From NCBI GenBank assembly GCA_031082285.1, contig JAVHLK010000043.1:1-39685 (forward strand): a stretch of DNA of 39,685 nt, written 5' to 3'. Under the pieces are notes generated by a model. That model saw only the letters and a list, made by a program, of their open reading frames with translations. It did no database searches and was not told where the DNA came from. This document shows positions 6,671 to 14,433 of this stretch, piece after piece (position 1 is the stretch's first letter; every line of letters begins with the position of its first letter). A program made the position numbers and the translations under genes. Origin of the DNA: Desulfomonilaceae bacterium. Its GTDB lineage: Bacteria; Desulfobacterota; Desulfomonilia; Desulfomonilales; Desulfomonilaceae.

Positions 6671-7718
6671 CGGTTTTCCATCTCAAGTGCTCGGAGCGCA
6701 ACTTCTGCGCAGCCTCCTCCGCACGCTCCGTATGTGCTCCAAGGTCGAGATAGGCCTGAACCGGATGAACACAGCGAATTCCGCCGAGTTTCGTCGCGCC
6801 GTGAAACACACCCTCGTCGTTTGGAATGACCAGCCAAACGTTAGCTCCACGAGCCTCGCTTCGGAACGAGAGAGCCGACAGCAGCTCGGTTGATGGCTCT
6901 TCGGCCAGATACAGCGTCGCGAGGCGAAATCCGACAAAATGGTCTAGTAACCAGGCTGCAGCCAGACCGGTTGCGGCGTACGACACAGGACCATGATTGA
7001 GGACGTCCGCCAGTTGCCGCAACAATGCGTCCCCGGCCCGCGCTGCTACGTGGCCTCTAATCAAATGGTGCTTCGAGAAGTCGTAAGCCTCGCGCCAAGC
7101 ATCGAGCAGCAGGTCGGGGTCTCTCGGTCTGATGGTTCCGTTGTCGTCTCCAACGACCAACCCGTCATCTTCTAACCTACTAACGATTCTGCTTGTGTAC
7201 CCTTCGTCCATGCCGGTGGCCCGAGCAATCTCTCGCCGGCTCAAGGGTTGAGTGGCATGCATGAGCAACCACCTCGGGATGCGCGAGCTTTTGGGAGCAA
7301 ACACGGTGGACGGGCGTCCGCGTTGCTTATACCGATTGGGTTTGCCCTCGATGAGGACACGAAGTCCCGGGGCGAAGATTCGAGAATTACCGGACAGGTC
7401 CATCCAGGAGACTCCGGCATCCGCACACCGCCTCCGTCCGACCTCACCCATGAAGGGAACGGCCACTAAGGGGACGACAACCCCATCGATGCCTTTGGCG
7501 CGGTTGCGCACCTGTTCCATGGCAGCGGAGATCGCGGCCGAGCGGCCGGAGCCTTTCCATTCGACGACGAACACAAGAGATCCGGCCCGCAATACCCGAT
7601 CAGTGTGACTTATGGGATCGTCCGCATCCAGACAAACCTCAAGCCGGTCCACGTCGAGCAGCTCCGCGAGACGTTGGGAGATCATTTGCAGTGCTTGCCG
7701 TTCAGATGGCGCCTTCAT
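6663..7718 (-). CDS. AbiEi-family antitoxin / repressor with nuclease-like N-domain
   Basis: 351 residues. The C-terminal two-thirds hold a winged helix (about 148-190, 'LSRREIARATGMDEGYTSRI') and the AbiEi C-terminal domain. The first ~125 residues have the pattern 'LVFVVEWKGSG' (48-58) and 'AGVSWMDLSGN' (101-111), seen in the antitoxin subfamily whose N-terminus resembles a PD-(D/E)xK fold; Glu53-x-Lys55 would be the E-x-K. AbiEi proteins bind inverted repeats in their own promoter and repress toxin expression. The ATG at 7716-7718 lies directly beside a repeat copy and a predicted -10, so the transcript is probably leaderless. The toxin gene follows with an 8-base overlap. Confidence 0.85.
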   Translation of the reverse strand: MKAPSERQALQMISQRLAELLDVDRLEVCLDADDPISHTDRVLRAGSLVFVVEWKGSGRSAAISAAMEQVRNRAKGIDGVVVPLVAVPFMGEVGRRRCADAGVSWMDLSGNSRIFAPGLRVLIEGKPNRYKQRGRPSTVFAPKSSRIPRWLLMHATQPLSRREIARATGMDEGYTSRIVSRLEDDGLVVGDDNGTIRPRDPDLLLDAWREAYDFSKHHLIRGHVAARAGDALLRQLADVLNHGPVSYAATGLAAAWLLDHFVGFRLATLYLAEEPSTELLSALSFRSEARGANVWLVIPNDEGVFHGATKLGGIRCVHPVQAYLDLGAHTERAEEAAQKLRSEHLRWKTDG

Positions 7719-7774
7719 ACTTGACTAAATAAACCAATATGACCGTGACGTCAAGTAGCTGAGTCTAGTCAAGT
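7719..7774 (-). promoter_or_regulatory. abiE promoter with repeated ACTTGAC operator half-sites
   Basis: On the minus strand TTGACG (7749-7754) and TATTTA (7726-7731) are separated by exactly 17 bases. Half-sites surround them: ACTTGACTA (7774-7766), CTACTTGACG covering the -35, and TAGTCAAGT (7727-7719) between the -10 and the ATG. The first and last are a perfect 9-bp inverted pair. This fits autorepression by AbiEi. Transcription would start within a base or two of the ATG. Confidence 0.65.
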
Positions 7775-7798
7775 GCCTCCACGTTCAGTTGGGGGTTG

Positions 7799-7819
7799 GG
7801 GGTCAAGTCTGTGCTTGAC
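7799..7819. repeat. REP-like palindrome, copy 1
   Basis: The core is GTCAAG-N6-CTTGAC (7802-7819), preceded by a G run. The identical 21-base sequence recurs in the same orientation at 9211-9231, so the two copies flank the enolase-superfamily gene. Its arms share GTCAAGT with the abiE operator half-sites just downstream on the minus strand. Confidence 0.7.
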
Positions 7820-7925
7820 TCTTCTTAGGCAACGCCGGCTCGTGTCCACGTTCCTCCCCGGCCCCCCTTCGTCGACGGAACCAATCACGCTTCTCAAGCC
7901 GGCTCAACGACCGTAACGTGGACCA

Positions 7926-9188
7926 TCACGGATGCTCCGTCGAAGCCTTTCGGGCCTTTTCCTTTTTCACGCGATCGATCTCCAAGGACACCTTGATCCC
8001 CCGGTTTCGTATCGAGTACCAAATTAACCGCTTGCGATCCATGACAAAGAATCGTTTGCCGAACTTGCGGAGGGCTCCGGGGTCTATGGCAATCCCCAGC
8101 CCCGGAGCAGCGGGCGTATTGATCGTCCCCTTGTCGTGGACAAACGGGGCGGCAAGTATCCCGTCTCGCGCTTCCACGGTCCAGCCGGGTGGATTCAAAG
8201 GGTACTCCAGGTCCTTCTGGTCGGCAAAGCCGCTTGCAGCCATCAATTGCAGGTTGATCGCGAACCCGATGCCGTTGGTCCAGGTATGCGGACTGTACTG
8301 CAAGCCGTGTTCACGGCAAAGCTTCGCCACTTCGAAGGTCTGAGCGATTCCTCCGGCGAAGACGGCATCCGGTTGGAAGATATCGTAGCACCGCCACTGA
8401 ATCATTAGCCTGAGTTCTGCAAGACCCGAGGTGTGAAGCTCTCCACCCGAGATGGGCACCCGGCTGTATGCGGTCAGCTCGCTCAGGTCCGTATACGCGT
8501 CCATGGGCAAAGGTTCCTCAAGCCAAGAGATTCCCGCGTCCGCGCACGCGTCCGCGAACCGCTTCGCCCTCTCCAGGTCCCATAAAGGGGCGTCTCCGAT
8601 GACCGTGACTCTCCACCCCTGATTCGCATCCACGCCTATCTTCATCTTGTGGCCCAATGCCTTAGCCGTCTCGACCACGTGTCCGATGTCCACGGCCTCG
8701 TCGAAGTCGTGAACTCTCAGTTTGATGGAGCGAAAACCTTCTTCATACCTGGCCTCGGCCTCCTGTATCCGATCTGGGACCGTCTTCACTTCACCCGTGG
8801 ACGCGTAGAGCGTCACCTTGCACGGCTTACCGCCAAGAAGCTCGCAGACCGGCTTACCCTCGATCTTGCCCTTGATGTCCCAGAACGCCGGTTCAATCCA
8901 GTAATTCCGCCATCCGAGATACGAGACCTCACGCAGTCTCTGCTGAATAAGCGCGATGTCCGTGGCCTCCTCTCCGATCAAATACGGACCCAGGAGTTCT
9001 CCAATGCCGGCCCGCTCCCGGCCCATGGCCGGGCCCGCGCTGTAGCCCTCTACACCGTCGTCGGTGATCACTTTGATCAGGGTAAACCTGTTCTCGGTCT
9101 GGGGAAATCCGGGAATCCAACTGGGATAGAAGGTCGTCGGAAGGGGAATCGCCACGTGGTACAGTTCGATCCGTGTGATTTTGCTCAT
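7926..9188 (-). CDS. Mandelate racemase/muconate lactonizing enzyme family protein
   Basis: 420 residues with the enolase-superfamily capping domain (1-125) and TIM barrel. Expected metal ligands are Asp187 in 'KIGVDANQGW', Glu224 in 'WLEEPL' and Glu250 in 'SGGELHTSG'. The His-Asp pair is His301 in 'SPHTWTNG' and probably Asp274 in 'QPDAVFAGG'. The second-strand motif is K156-L-R158 rather than K-x-K, as in several acid-sugar dehydratase subgroups. It therefore likely abstracts the alpha proton of a carboxylate substrate using His301, giving a dehydratase or epimerase of a sugar acid. The substrate cannot be read from sequence. The ATG at 9186-9188 has a GAGGC upstream. A longer frame to 9275 would run through the repeat at 9211-9231 and is rejected. 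It has no transporter or regulator neighbour. Confidence 0.88.
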   Translation of the reverse strand: MSKITRIELYHVAIPLPTTFYPSWIPGFPQTENRFTLIKVITDDGVEGYSAGPAMGRERAGIGELLGPYLIGEEATDIALIQQRLREVSYLGWRNYWIEPAFWDIKGKIEGKPVCELLGGKPCKVTLYASTGEVKTVPDRIQEAEARYEEGFRSIKLRVHDFDEAVDIGHVVETAKALGHKMKIGVDANQGWRVTVIGDAPLWDLERAKRFADACADAGISWLEEPLPMDAYTDLSELTAYSRVPISGGELHTSGLAELRLMIQWRCYDIFQPDAVFAGGIAQTFEVAKLCREHGLQYSPHTWTNGIGFAINLQLMAASGFADQKDLEYPLNPPGWTVEARDGILAAPFVHDKGTINTPAAPGLGIAIDPGALRKFGKRFFVMDRKRLIWYSIRNRGIKVSLEIDRVKKEKARKASTEHP

Positions 9189-9210
9189 GTCTTGTGCCTC
9201 ACTGGGGAGT

Positions 9211-9231
9211 GGGGTCAAGTCTGTGCTTGAC
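9211..9231. repeat. REP-like palindrome, copy 2
   Basis: Identical over 21 bases to 7799-7819: GTCAAG (9214-9219), six-base loop, CTTGAC (9226-9231). It lies 22 bases upstream of the enolase-family start codon, between that gene and the 3' end of the phosphoesterase gene. Confidence 0.7.
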
Positions 9232-9279
9232 GCATTCGAATAAGAAGCATGAGCCGAGAGCGGACATGACACCAACGTG

Positions 9280-10578
9280 TCACTCGGTCGCGTCCGTTGT
9301 CGGATCCGTGAACGCCTTCACCGTGAGGTTGCGCGCATGGTCGAGTAGATTCCGCCAAACGCAATCGCTTTCGGCGGCGGCGCGGAGCTTCAGGTCCTGA
9401 CTCAGGTAACCCGGACTCACCTTTGTGAGGAGTTCCCGTTGCACCTGCTCGATCAGGTGCTGCAACGCAACAGGGTCGTCAGCCGTCTCGGAGCACAGTT
9501 TCAGAAAATCCGCCAGGAAGCCGTCCTCGTCCATGGCCGATTCGAGGTCGATCCAAGGCAAGGTCATGTCCCGAACGGATTCCGGAAAGACGGGCACGGG
9601 AAGAACAGAGAGCCGGTCGGACAGGATGTCCGACAGCTCGTCCCGGTTCTCCAATTCACGCATCACTTCCGGTGCTCCGCGGCCCACCAGGTTGAAACGT
9701 ACCACGATCGCTCGCACCGATTCGTCCCGGTCCGCAAGGTTGGAACTCCCCGCTTCCACGGCATCCATCACGTCCTCGACGGATTTGAACCCGGTCACAT
9801 CCACATGCACGGATTCCCACCGTACCGGTGCGACGGGAAGAAATTCGGTTCCAATCATGCCCCCGTGATTCACGGTCACCAGATCGCATCCGTGAGGTCC
9901 CGGTTCATTGATGTGCGCACCCTGAGAAGCCCCCGGATAGAGAACCAGAGGATTGCGACTGAGAACCGTCCGGGAGTGAACGTGCCCAAGACACCATACG
10001 TCCATCCCGGCGGCGCGTAGATCGTCCATGGTGCAAGGGGCATAGTTGCGGTGACCGCCCATGCCCGAAACATTGGCATGAACCAGTCCAATCGCCAGAT
10101 CCAGACCGGGGTCCCGTCGGAACTTGTTCACCAGGTTGTCTCTGACGACCGTCTTGGGAAAACTGACCCCGAACACCATGACTCCGTCCGTGTATTCCAC
10201 CGAGGACGGCCTGATGCCCTCAGGTTCCGTGCCGAAGAGGTGTTGGCCTGAAAGGTTTCGCAAAGACTCGGGAAATGTTGCAAGCGGATCGTGGTTTCCG
10301 AGCACGACAAAGACCGGAATGCCGGCTTCATGGAGGCGGTTGACTCCGTCCCGGTAATCGACTCGGGCTCGCACGCCCGGATTGGACGCGTCAAACACGT
10401 CCCCGGCCAACGTGACGAAGTCGACCTTACGGGCCACGGCCTCTCTCACGATCCTTTCCCAGGACTCGGAGTGCGCACGCCTGAAGATCCGACCAAGCTC
10501 CGGGGTAGTACGCTCGAGACCCGAAAACAGCCTGCCCAGGTGCAGATCCGCCGCATGGACAAATCTCAGCTCACCCAC
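9280..10578 (-). CDS. SbcD/YhaO-like metallophosphoesterase (DNA repair exonuclease)
   Basis: 432 residues. It starts 'MGELRFVHAADLHLG' with the D-x-H metal motif, followed by 'TLAGDVFD', 'VVLGNHDP', 'VHANVSG' and 'LGHVHSR'. These are the five calcineurin-like motifs in the Mre11/SbcD order. The C-terminal ~200 residues have a capping domain typical of YhaO. Such nucleases usually pair with an SMC-like ATPase (SbcC or YhaN) encoded next door. Here the next gene on the strand is an unrelated enolase-family enzyme and the upstream gene diverges, so it is an orphan in this window. GTG 10576-10578 is chosen because GGAGG sits six bases upstream. Frames extending to 10662 add an Arg-rich, non-family segment. 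Confidence 0.85.
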   Translation of the reverse strand: MGELRFVHAADLHLGRLFSGLERTTPELGRIFRRAHSESWERIVREAVARKVDFVTLAGDVFDASNPGVRARVDYRDGVNRLHEAGIPVFVVLGNHDPLATFPESLRNLSGQHLFGTEPEGIRPSSVEYTDGVMVFGVSFPKTVVRDNLVNKFRRDPGLDLAIGLVHANVSGMGGHRNYAPCTMDDLRAAGMDVWCLGHVHSRTVLSRNPLVLYPGASQGAHINEPGPHGCDLVTVNHGGMIGTEFLPVAPVRWESVHVDVTGFKSVEDVMDAVEAGSSNLADRDESVRAIVVRFNLVGRGAPEVMRELENRDELSDILSDRLSVLPVPVFPESVRDMTLPWIDLESAMDEDGFLADFLKLCSETADDPVALQHLIEQVQRELLTKVSPGYLSQDLKLRAAAESDCVWRNLLDHARNLTVKAFTDPTTDATE

Positions 10579-10741
10579 GATTTCGCCTCCGGCCCGGCGA
10601 CGAGCACATGCGTTTCTTTGTGTATACCTGCTTTCACGACCCTTCCATCGCCTCGCGCGCAACCCAAGGATTCATTCGTGACGAACCAATGTGCCTGTTG
10701 GTATACTGCATCTTAACCAAATACGAAATAGGGAGCAGGCT

Positions 10742-11836
10742 GTGATCCGAACGTGGTTAACGGTTCTGACGGTTGTCGTCCTCGCTGCGGCATTCTCTTG
10801 GGCCGGGAAGACAGACTTTGAAGATGCTCGGCCCGGGAGAACGCTCACCTTTCCACGGGACCACGGCAAGCATCCCGAGTTCCAAACGGAGTGGTGGTAC
10901 TTCACCGGAAACCTGACCTCGGACCGGCGAGAGTGGGGATTTCAACTCACGTTCTTTCGCCGCGGCATGGTCAAGGAGCCTGCCGAAAGGAAATCAGCGT
11001 GGGCCGTGAGAGACCTTTATCCCGCACATTTCGCTCTCACGGATGTGACCGGAAAGAAATTCCATCATGCCGAACTGCTTTCCCGCGAGGGCCCGGGCCT
11101 CGCACAGGCCGATCTTGCCGACTTGAACGTGAGGGTAAAGGATTGGAGCGCTCGACGGAAGGGCGACGAGATTCACGTCAAGGCACGCCAGGACGGCTAT
11201 GCTTTGGAACTCACGCTCAAGCCCCTCAAGCCCGTCGTCTTGCACGGAGACCGAGGTTACAGCCGCAAGGGCGATACGCACCGACAGGCTTCCTATTATT
11301 ACTCGTTCACGAGGCTCGAGGCTTCGGGAACCGTGACCTTCGACGGAACTTCGCACAAGGTGCGGGGATCGGCATGGATGGATCATGAATTCGGATCGTC
11401 ACTACTGCGGGAAGATCAGGCGGGCTGGGACTGGTTTAGTTTGCAGTTGGACGACGGATCGGAACTTATGGTGTTTCGTTTGAGAAAGCGTGACGGTTCC
11501 CATGAGCGACCGTTCGGGACTTTTGTCACGGACCGAGGCCATGCAGTGGACCTGGAAGGCCGGCGGATTACCGTCACGGCGGAACAAACCTGGACCAGTC
11601 CTCGCACGCACGCAACCTATCCGTCCAAATGGACAATAGAAATTCCTTCCAAGAAGATCACGCTTACTATTGTACCTCTGCTCCATGACCAGGAATTCAT
11701 CGCGGAACGCTCAACCGGCATCATCTATTGGGAAGGCGCGGTCAAGGCTCACGGGTCGCTCGATGGGCGTCCCGTTTCGGGCAAGGGATACGTCGAACTC
11801 ACCGGATACGCCCATGCCTTGGCCGGCCGATTGTGA
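10742..11836 (+). CDS. Secreted CrtC/AttH lipocalin-like protein (copy 1)
   Basis: 364 residues with a signal peptide ('RTWLTVLTVVVLAAAFSWA', residues 3-21). The mature part has the CrtC/AttH (lipocalin-like, two-barrel) signatures: 'FPRDHGKHPEFQTEWWYFTG', 'QASYYYSFTRLEASG', 'GSAWMDHEFGSS', 'GWDWFSLQL', 'YPSKW' and 'IIYWEGAV...GYVELTGY'. This fold includes carotenoid 1,2-hydratase and the AttH proteins found with lipoprotein-type ABC transporters, and binds hydrophobic ligands. An enzymatic role is not proven for AttH members. The GTG start at 10742 follows GGGAGCAGG. It diverges from the phosphoesterase gene. A paralogue without a signal peptide lies at 24291-25460. Confidence 0.85.
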   Translation: MIRTWLTVLTVVVLAAAFSWAGKTDFEDARPGRTLTFPRDHGKHPEFQTEWWYFTGNLTSDRREWGFQLTFFRRGMVKEPAERKSAWAVRDLYPAHFALTDVTGKKFHHAELLSREGPGLAQADLADLNVRVKDWSARRKGDEIHVKARQDGYALELTLKPLKPVVLHGDRGYSRKGDTHRQASYYYSFTRLEASGTVTFDGTSHKVRGSAWMDHEFGSSLLREDQAGWDWFSLQLDDGSELMVFRLRKRDGSHERPFGTFVTDRGHAVDLEGRRITVTAEQTWTSPRTHATYPSKWTIEIPSKKITLTIVPLLHDQEFIAERSTGIIYWEGAVKAHGSLDGRPVSGKGYVELTGYAHALAGRL

Positions 11837-11941
11837 CGGCCTGCTCGCCATTCCGAGCGTCAGCCTCCGTTCGTCCCGTTTTCTTGCCGGGCCGATGAAG
11901 TCTTATCGGGAGCCCGACTCCGCGTCGCGGGGACAATTTTG

Positions 11942-11970
11942 TTGATTTTTTTGTCTCTTTTTAGTATGAT
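11942..11970 (+). promoter_or_regulatory. Sigma-70-type promoter for the 12020 gene
   Basis: TTGATT (11942-11947), a 17-base T-rich spacer, and TATGAT (11965-11970), in an AT-rich island within GC-rich DNA. It lies about 50 bases before the ATG at 12020. Confidence 0.65.
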
Positions 11971-12019
11971 ATACCTGTTTTTTAATGTAATCTTTTAGTT
12001 ATCGTGCGTTCAGGTTGTC

Positions 12020-12886
12020 ATGTCTCACAACAGGATACCGAGATCAGTTTTCGCTTCTCTTGTCGCGGTCCTTTCCCTCATCGTCCTTACAACGACATCG
12101 GCGCAGGCTCAATCGTGGCTTACGATGGCCGGTCCGACTTCCCGGCTGCTTTCATCCATACCGCTCGTGGGCAACCTGCTCAATGCGGATTTCCCCGGTG
12201 CGGCCAATCCAGGGATGCCGCTGGTCTTTCCTCCCACGTTTCACGGAGAAGTCCGAGCCCGGGCGCTCTACCTTTACTCCCAGAAGCAGCGGTTCAGTAA
12301 CCCGGTGCTGGGGTTTTCCACGGACCTGCACACGGACCTGGGCTTCAACGATGAAGGCGCGTTGATCGAGGTAACGGCTCGGGCGCAAGCGGGTCGATAT
12401 TCGTTTCGGGCTCATTACGACGAGTGGCTGACGACGTTCAAGTCCGGCAACGGAAACTTGAGCTGGCCGAACTATAGGATGGGGCTCGATCTGGATCTTT
12501 ATCACACGCCCACCTTTCGTTTTGGAGCGAATTGCGACATCAATTGGGACCACCCGGTGCTCAACGCGGCGCCTCCCGGCATGACCGCGATACACGTGGA
12601 ATGGGACAGGCCGGCAACGGCGGGCGTCCACGCGGCGTATAATCCTTTTGGTCATGGGGGGCTTGCGTTGACGTGCGAAACCCGCGTGCGATGGCCCATC
12701 ACGGAGAACAGCAGAATCACCGAGTTCGAAGCATCGGGAGGATTGAAGGGCCCTGAAACCGTTACGGGCACTTCCGCGTTGCGCGGGGGGTGGCGTTACA
12801 CTACGATCGATCTTCGCAAGGACAAGGCCTTTGAATTGGATATCGTCTGGTCGGGAATCTTCCTGGAGTACGTCTATACCTACTGA
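12020..12886 (+). CDS. Secreted beta-rich envelope protein, unknown family (copy 1)
   Basis: 288 residues. Signal peptide 'VFASLVAVLSLIVLTTTSAQA' ends near residue 30. The mature protein alternates short amphipathic strands with turns and ends in aromatic residues ('FLEYVYTY'), as outer-membrane beta-barrels often do. I do not recognise a named family. A clear paralogue lies at 32845-33702. They share 'FPP...GE-R' near the mature N-terminus, 'GGLKGPE-V-G--ALR-GWR' near the C-terminus, and an aromatic end. Its promoter at 11942-11970 is strong. The neighbours are envelope genes, so a barrel, pore or surface scaffold role is plausible. A soluble periplasmic beta protein is the alternative. Confidence 0.8.
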   Translation: MSHNRIPRSVFASLVAVLSLIVLTTTSAQAQSWLTMAGPTSRLLSSIPLVGNLLNADFPGAANPGMPLVFPPTFHGEVRARALYLYSQKQRFSNPVLGFSTDLHTDLGFNDEGALIEVTARAQAGRYSFRAHYDEWLTTFKSGNGNLSWPNYRMGLDLDLYHTPTFRFGANCDINWDHPVLNAAPPGMTAIHVEWDRPATAGVHAAYNPFGHGGLALTCETRVRWPITENSRITEFEASGGLKGPETVTGTSALRGGWRYTTIDLRKDKAFELDIVWSGIFLEYVYTY

Positions 12887-12971
12887 GAAAAATCACTGGA
12901 GCAACCGGTTGATCGGGAATTATAGTGTCGCTCCTTGAATACTACGGACGCCTTGACGTTTGTCATTGCCG

Positions 12972-13024
12972 GTAGGGGTAGGCCCCAGTGCCTACCCTGG
13001 GCGGCCACAGGGGGCCGCCCCTAC
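12972..13024. repeat. GC-rich compound palindrome
   Basis: Outer arms are GTAGGGG (12972-12978) and CCCCTAC (13018-13024). An inner perfect stem is GGGCGGCC-N6-GGCCGCCC (12999-13020). The pattern matches the dispersed GC-rich intergenic repeats common in such genomes. It lies just after the 12020 gene and may also stabilise or end transcripts. Confidence 0.65.
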
Positions 13025-13035
13025 GGGAGGGCACG

Positions 13036-13111
13036 GCAATCTCGGCCATTCATGAAGCATCGAGATTGCTTTCCCGCGTTCTGCGCGGCACTGTGCTCCT
13101 CGCAATGACAC
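13036..13111. repeat. Dispersed repeat of the GAGATTGC...GCAATGACA type
   Basis: GCAATCTCG (13036-13044) and CGAGATTGC (13061-13069) form a perfect 9-bp inverted repeat. They are followed by CTCCTCGCAATGACA (13097-13111). Sequences of this kind recur between genes in many bacterial genomes. No coding potential is evident. The region 12887-13276 as a whole holds only such repeats. Confidence 0.6.
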
Positions 13112-13276
13112 GAGCGACCGGTGGGCGCGTTGAGAAACCGGGTTAGGATCACCGCGAAATTCAAGGCGCGTCACTACAGGACAATCCCTCCCTGCCTCCG
13201 GCAGCACCGGCGTCCCTGCGAAGCCATGGCAGGGGTAAGAACCGGCGCTTCTCATTTCGCCTATTGTCTCCTGCGA

Positions 13277-13516
13277 CTAAAACCCTTCAGCTTGAATATA
13301 GAAAGGCGGGACCCGCGCATTGAGGGGATCGCGGTTGGTCCGCGGGTCATACTTTGGATGATGGATCTTCGGAATTATCTTCGGCACCGGTCCGCGGTCC
13401 AGTCCGAGCTGGTTGCTGAGACCGTCCCATGCCCACCGCAACAGCCCGAAGCCGTGAGCCGTGGCCGGTTGAGCCATAACGACAATAACAAGTATAATGA
13501 GTATGCTGCGAATCAT
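13277..13516 (-). CDS. Small secreted protein, unknown
   Basis: 79 residues. A short hydrophobic signal 'RSILIILVIVVMAQPATA' ends in an AxA cleavage site, leaving a ~59-residue mature peptide. That peptide is rich in Pro, His and basic residues ('PKIIPKIHHPKYDP') and ends 'PPFYIQAEGF'. I do not recognise it. It has its own near-consensus promoter 30 bases upstream, so it is probably a real, well expressed gene. ATG 13514-13516 is chosen; GTG 13520-13522 would add two residues. No cysteines are present. A small envelope or extracellular peptide is likely. Confidence 0.65.
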   Translation of the reverse strand: MIRSILIILVIVVMAQPATAHGFGLLRWAWDGLSNQLGLDRGPVPKIIPKIHHPKYDPRTNRDPLNARVPPFYIQAEGF

Positions 13517-13544
13517 GATCACACCAGCTTCTCTTTTTTACGTA

Positions 13545-13573
13545 TTTATATTTGATTTTATTGATGATGTCAA
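13545..13573 (-). promoter_or_regulatory. Near-consensus sigma-70 promoter
   Basis: On the minus strand TTGACA (13573-13568), a 17-base spacer and TATAAA (13550-13545). It drives the small secreted protein gene starting at 13516. Confidence 0.75.
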
Positions 13574-13775
13574 GCAAATACGCAGAGACTTGCAGCCTTT
13601 CAAGGAGCCGGGACCGACAAGCGGGCAACCACACCGCCGGCCCTGACGCCCCGGCGCATGGGAACGCATGCGCCGAGCGTCGACATGTCATGTTCCGCGC
13701 GACGAGAATCGCGTGCAGCCGGGTTCCGATCATTGTCCGGTTTAGTTCCCCTTTCAGGTTCATGCCGGCAGACAA

Positions 13776-14072
13776 TCAGGGCTTGATCCTCTCGGCCAAG
13801 ACCGCCAGTGCTTTGGACAGCGCGGTCCTCGCTTCGGTGCCGGACTTATCGGCGACCTGCCCCACCGTACCGACCACTTCCCGCATCTTGGCCTTGGCCT
13901 CATCTGAAAACGGCCCGAGATTCTGTTCCACGGTCTGCAACGTCCTTTCCAGGGCACTTACGATGCCCTTGACGCTGCTCATGGGCCGTGCAGCCGTCGT
14001 CGCGGGTTTCCAGCCGCTCACCGGCTCGAATTTTCGCTTCAAGAGTTCGGACAGATCCGGCTTTTCACTCAT
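13776..14072 (-). CDS. Small helical protein, unknown
   Basis: 98 residues starting 'MSEKPDLSELLKRKFEPVSG'. From residue ~30 it is almost wholly predicted helix with heptad-like spacing ('VSALERTLQTVEQNLGPFSD', 'AKMREVVGTVGQVADKSG'), like small coiled-coil or amphipathic proteins. There is no signal peptide and no cysteine. GGGAGGG lies seven bases upstream of the ATG at 14070-14072, which decides the start. No family is recognised and there is no operon partner. A role in envelope or polyhydroxyalkanoate-granule-type packing could be imagined but is not supported. Confidence 0.65.
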   Translation of the reverse strand: MSEKPDLSELLKRKFEPVSGWKPATTAARPMSSVKGIVSALERTLQTVEQNLGPFSDEAKAKMREVVGTVGQVADKSGTEARTALSKALAVLAERIKP

Positions 14073-14433
14073 GGTAGTCCCTCCCTTCAGATTCGGTGAC
14101 CGGATGTTCATTGACCATTAACGATCACGGAGTCCTCCGGTCATAAGAACAATCTAATCAGTGGAAGTGGAAACTTCCAGTGGCAATTTCGTCATGACCG
14201 CGTTTTTGTCTCCTCGACGGTAAAGCCCGTCTTCACCGCTCAGGCCCACGAAGACTTAACGCTGCTGATAGAGCTTGACCGTATCGCCGCGCATAGTGTA
14301 ACCACAAACCAACGGCGCCGTCATCGGGAAATCGTGATTCCTCAGGCTCGCGGACCGTGAACTTCTGAGCAGTCAGGACTGCGGAGCACACTCGCCTCAC
14401 CTCATATTTCATGCGGGCGGGTCAGGACACCGT
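14073..14433. other. Intergenic region with a short hairpin
   Basis: No gene is seen. A perfect inverted repeat, TGGAAGT (14162-14168) and ACTTCCA (14173-14179), encloses GGAA. It lies between the divergent genes starting at 14072 and 14434 and could be an operator. The rest shows no clear structure. Confidence 0.5.
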
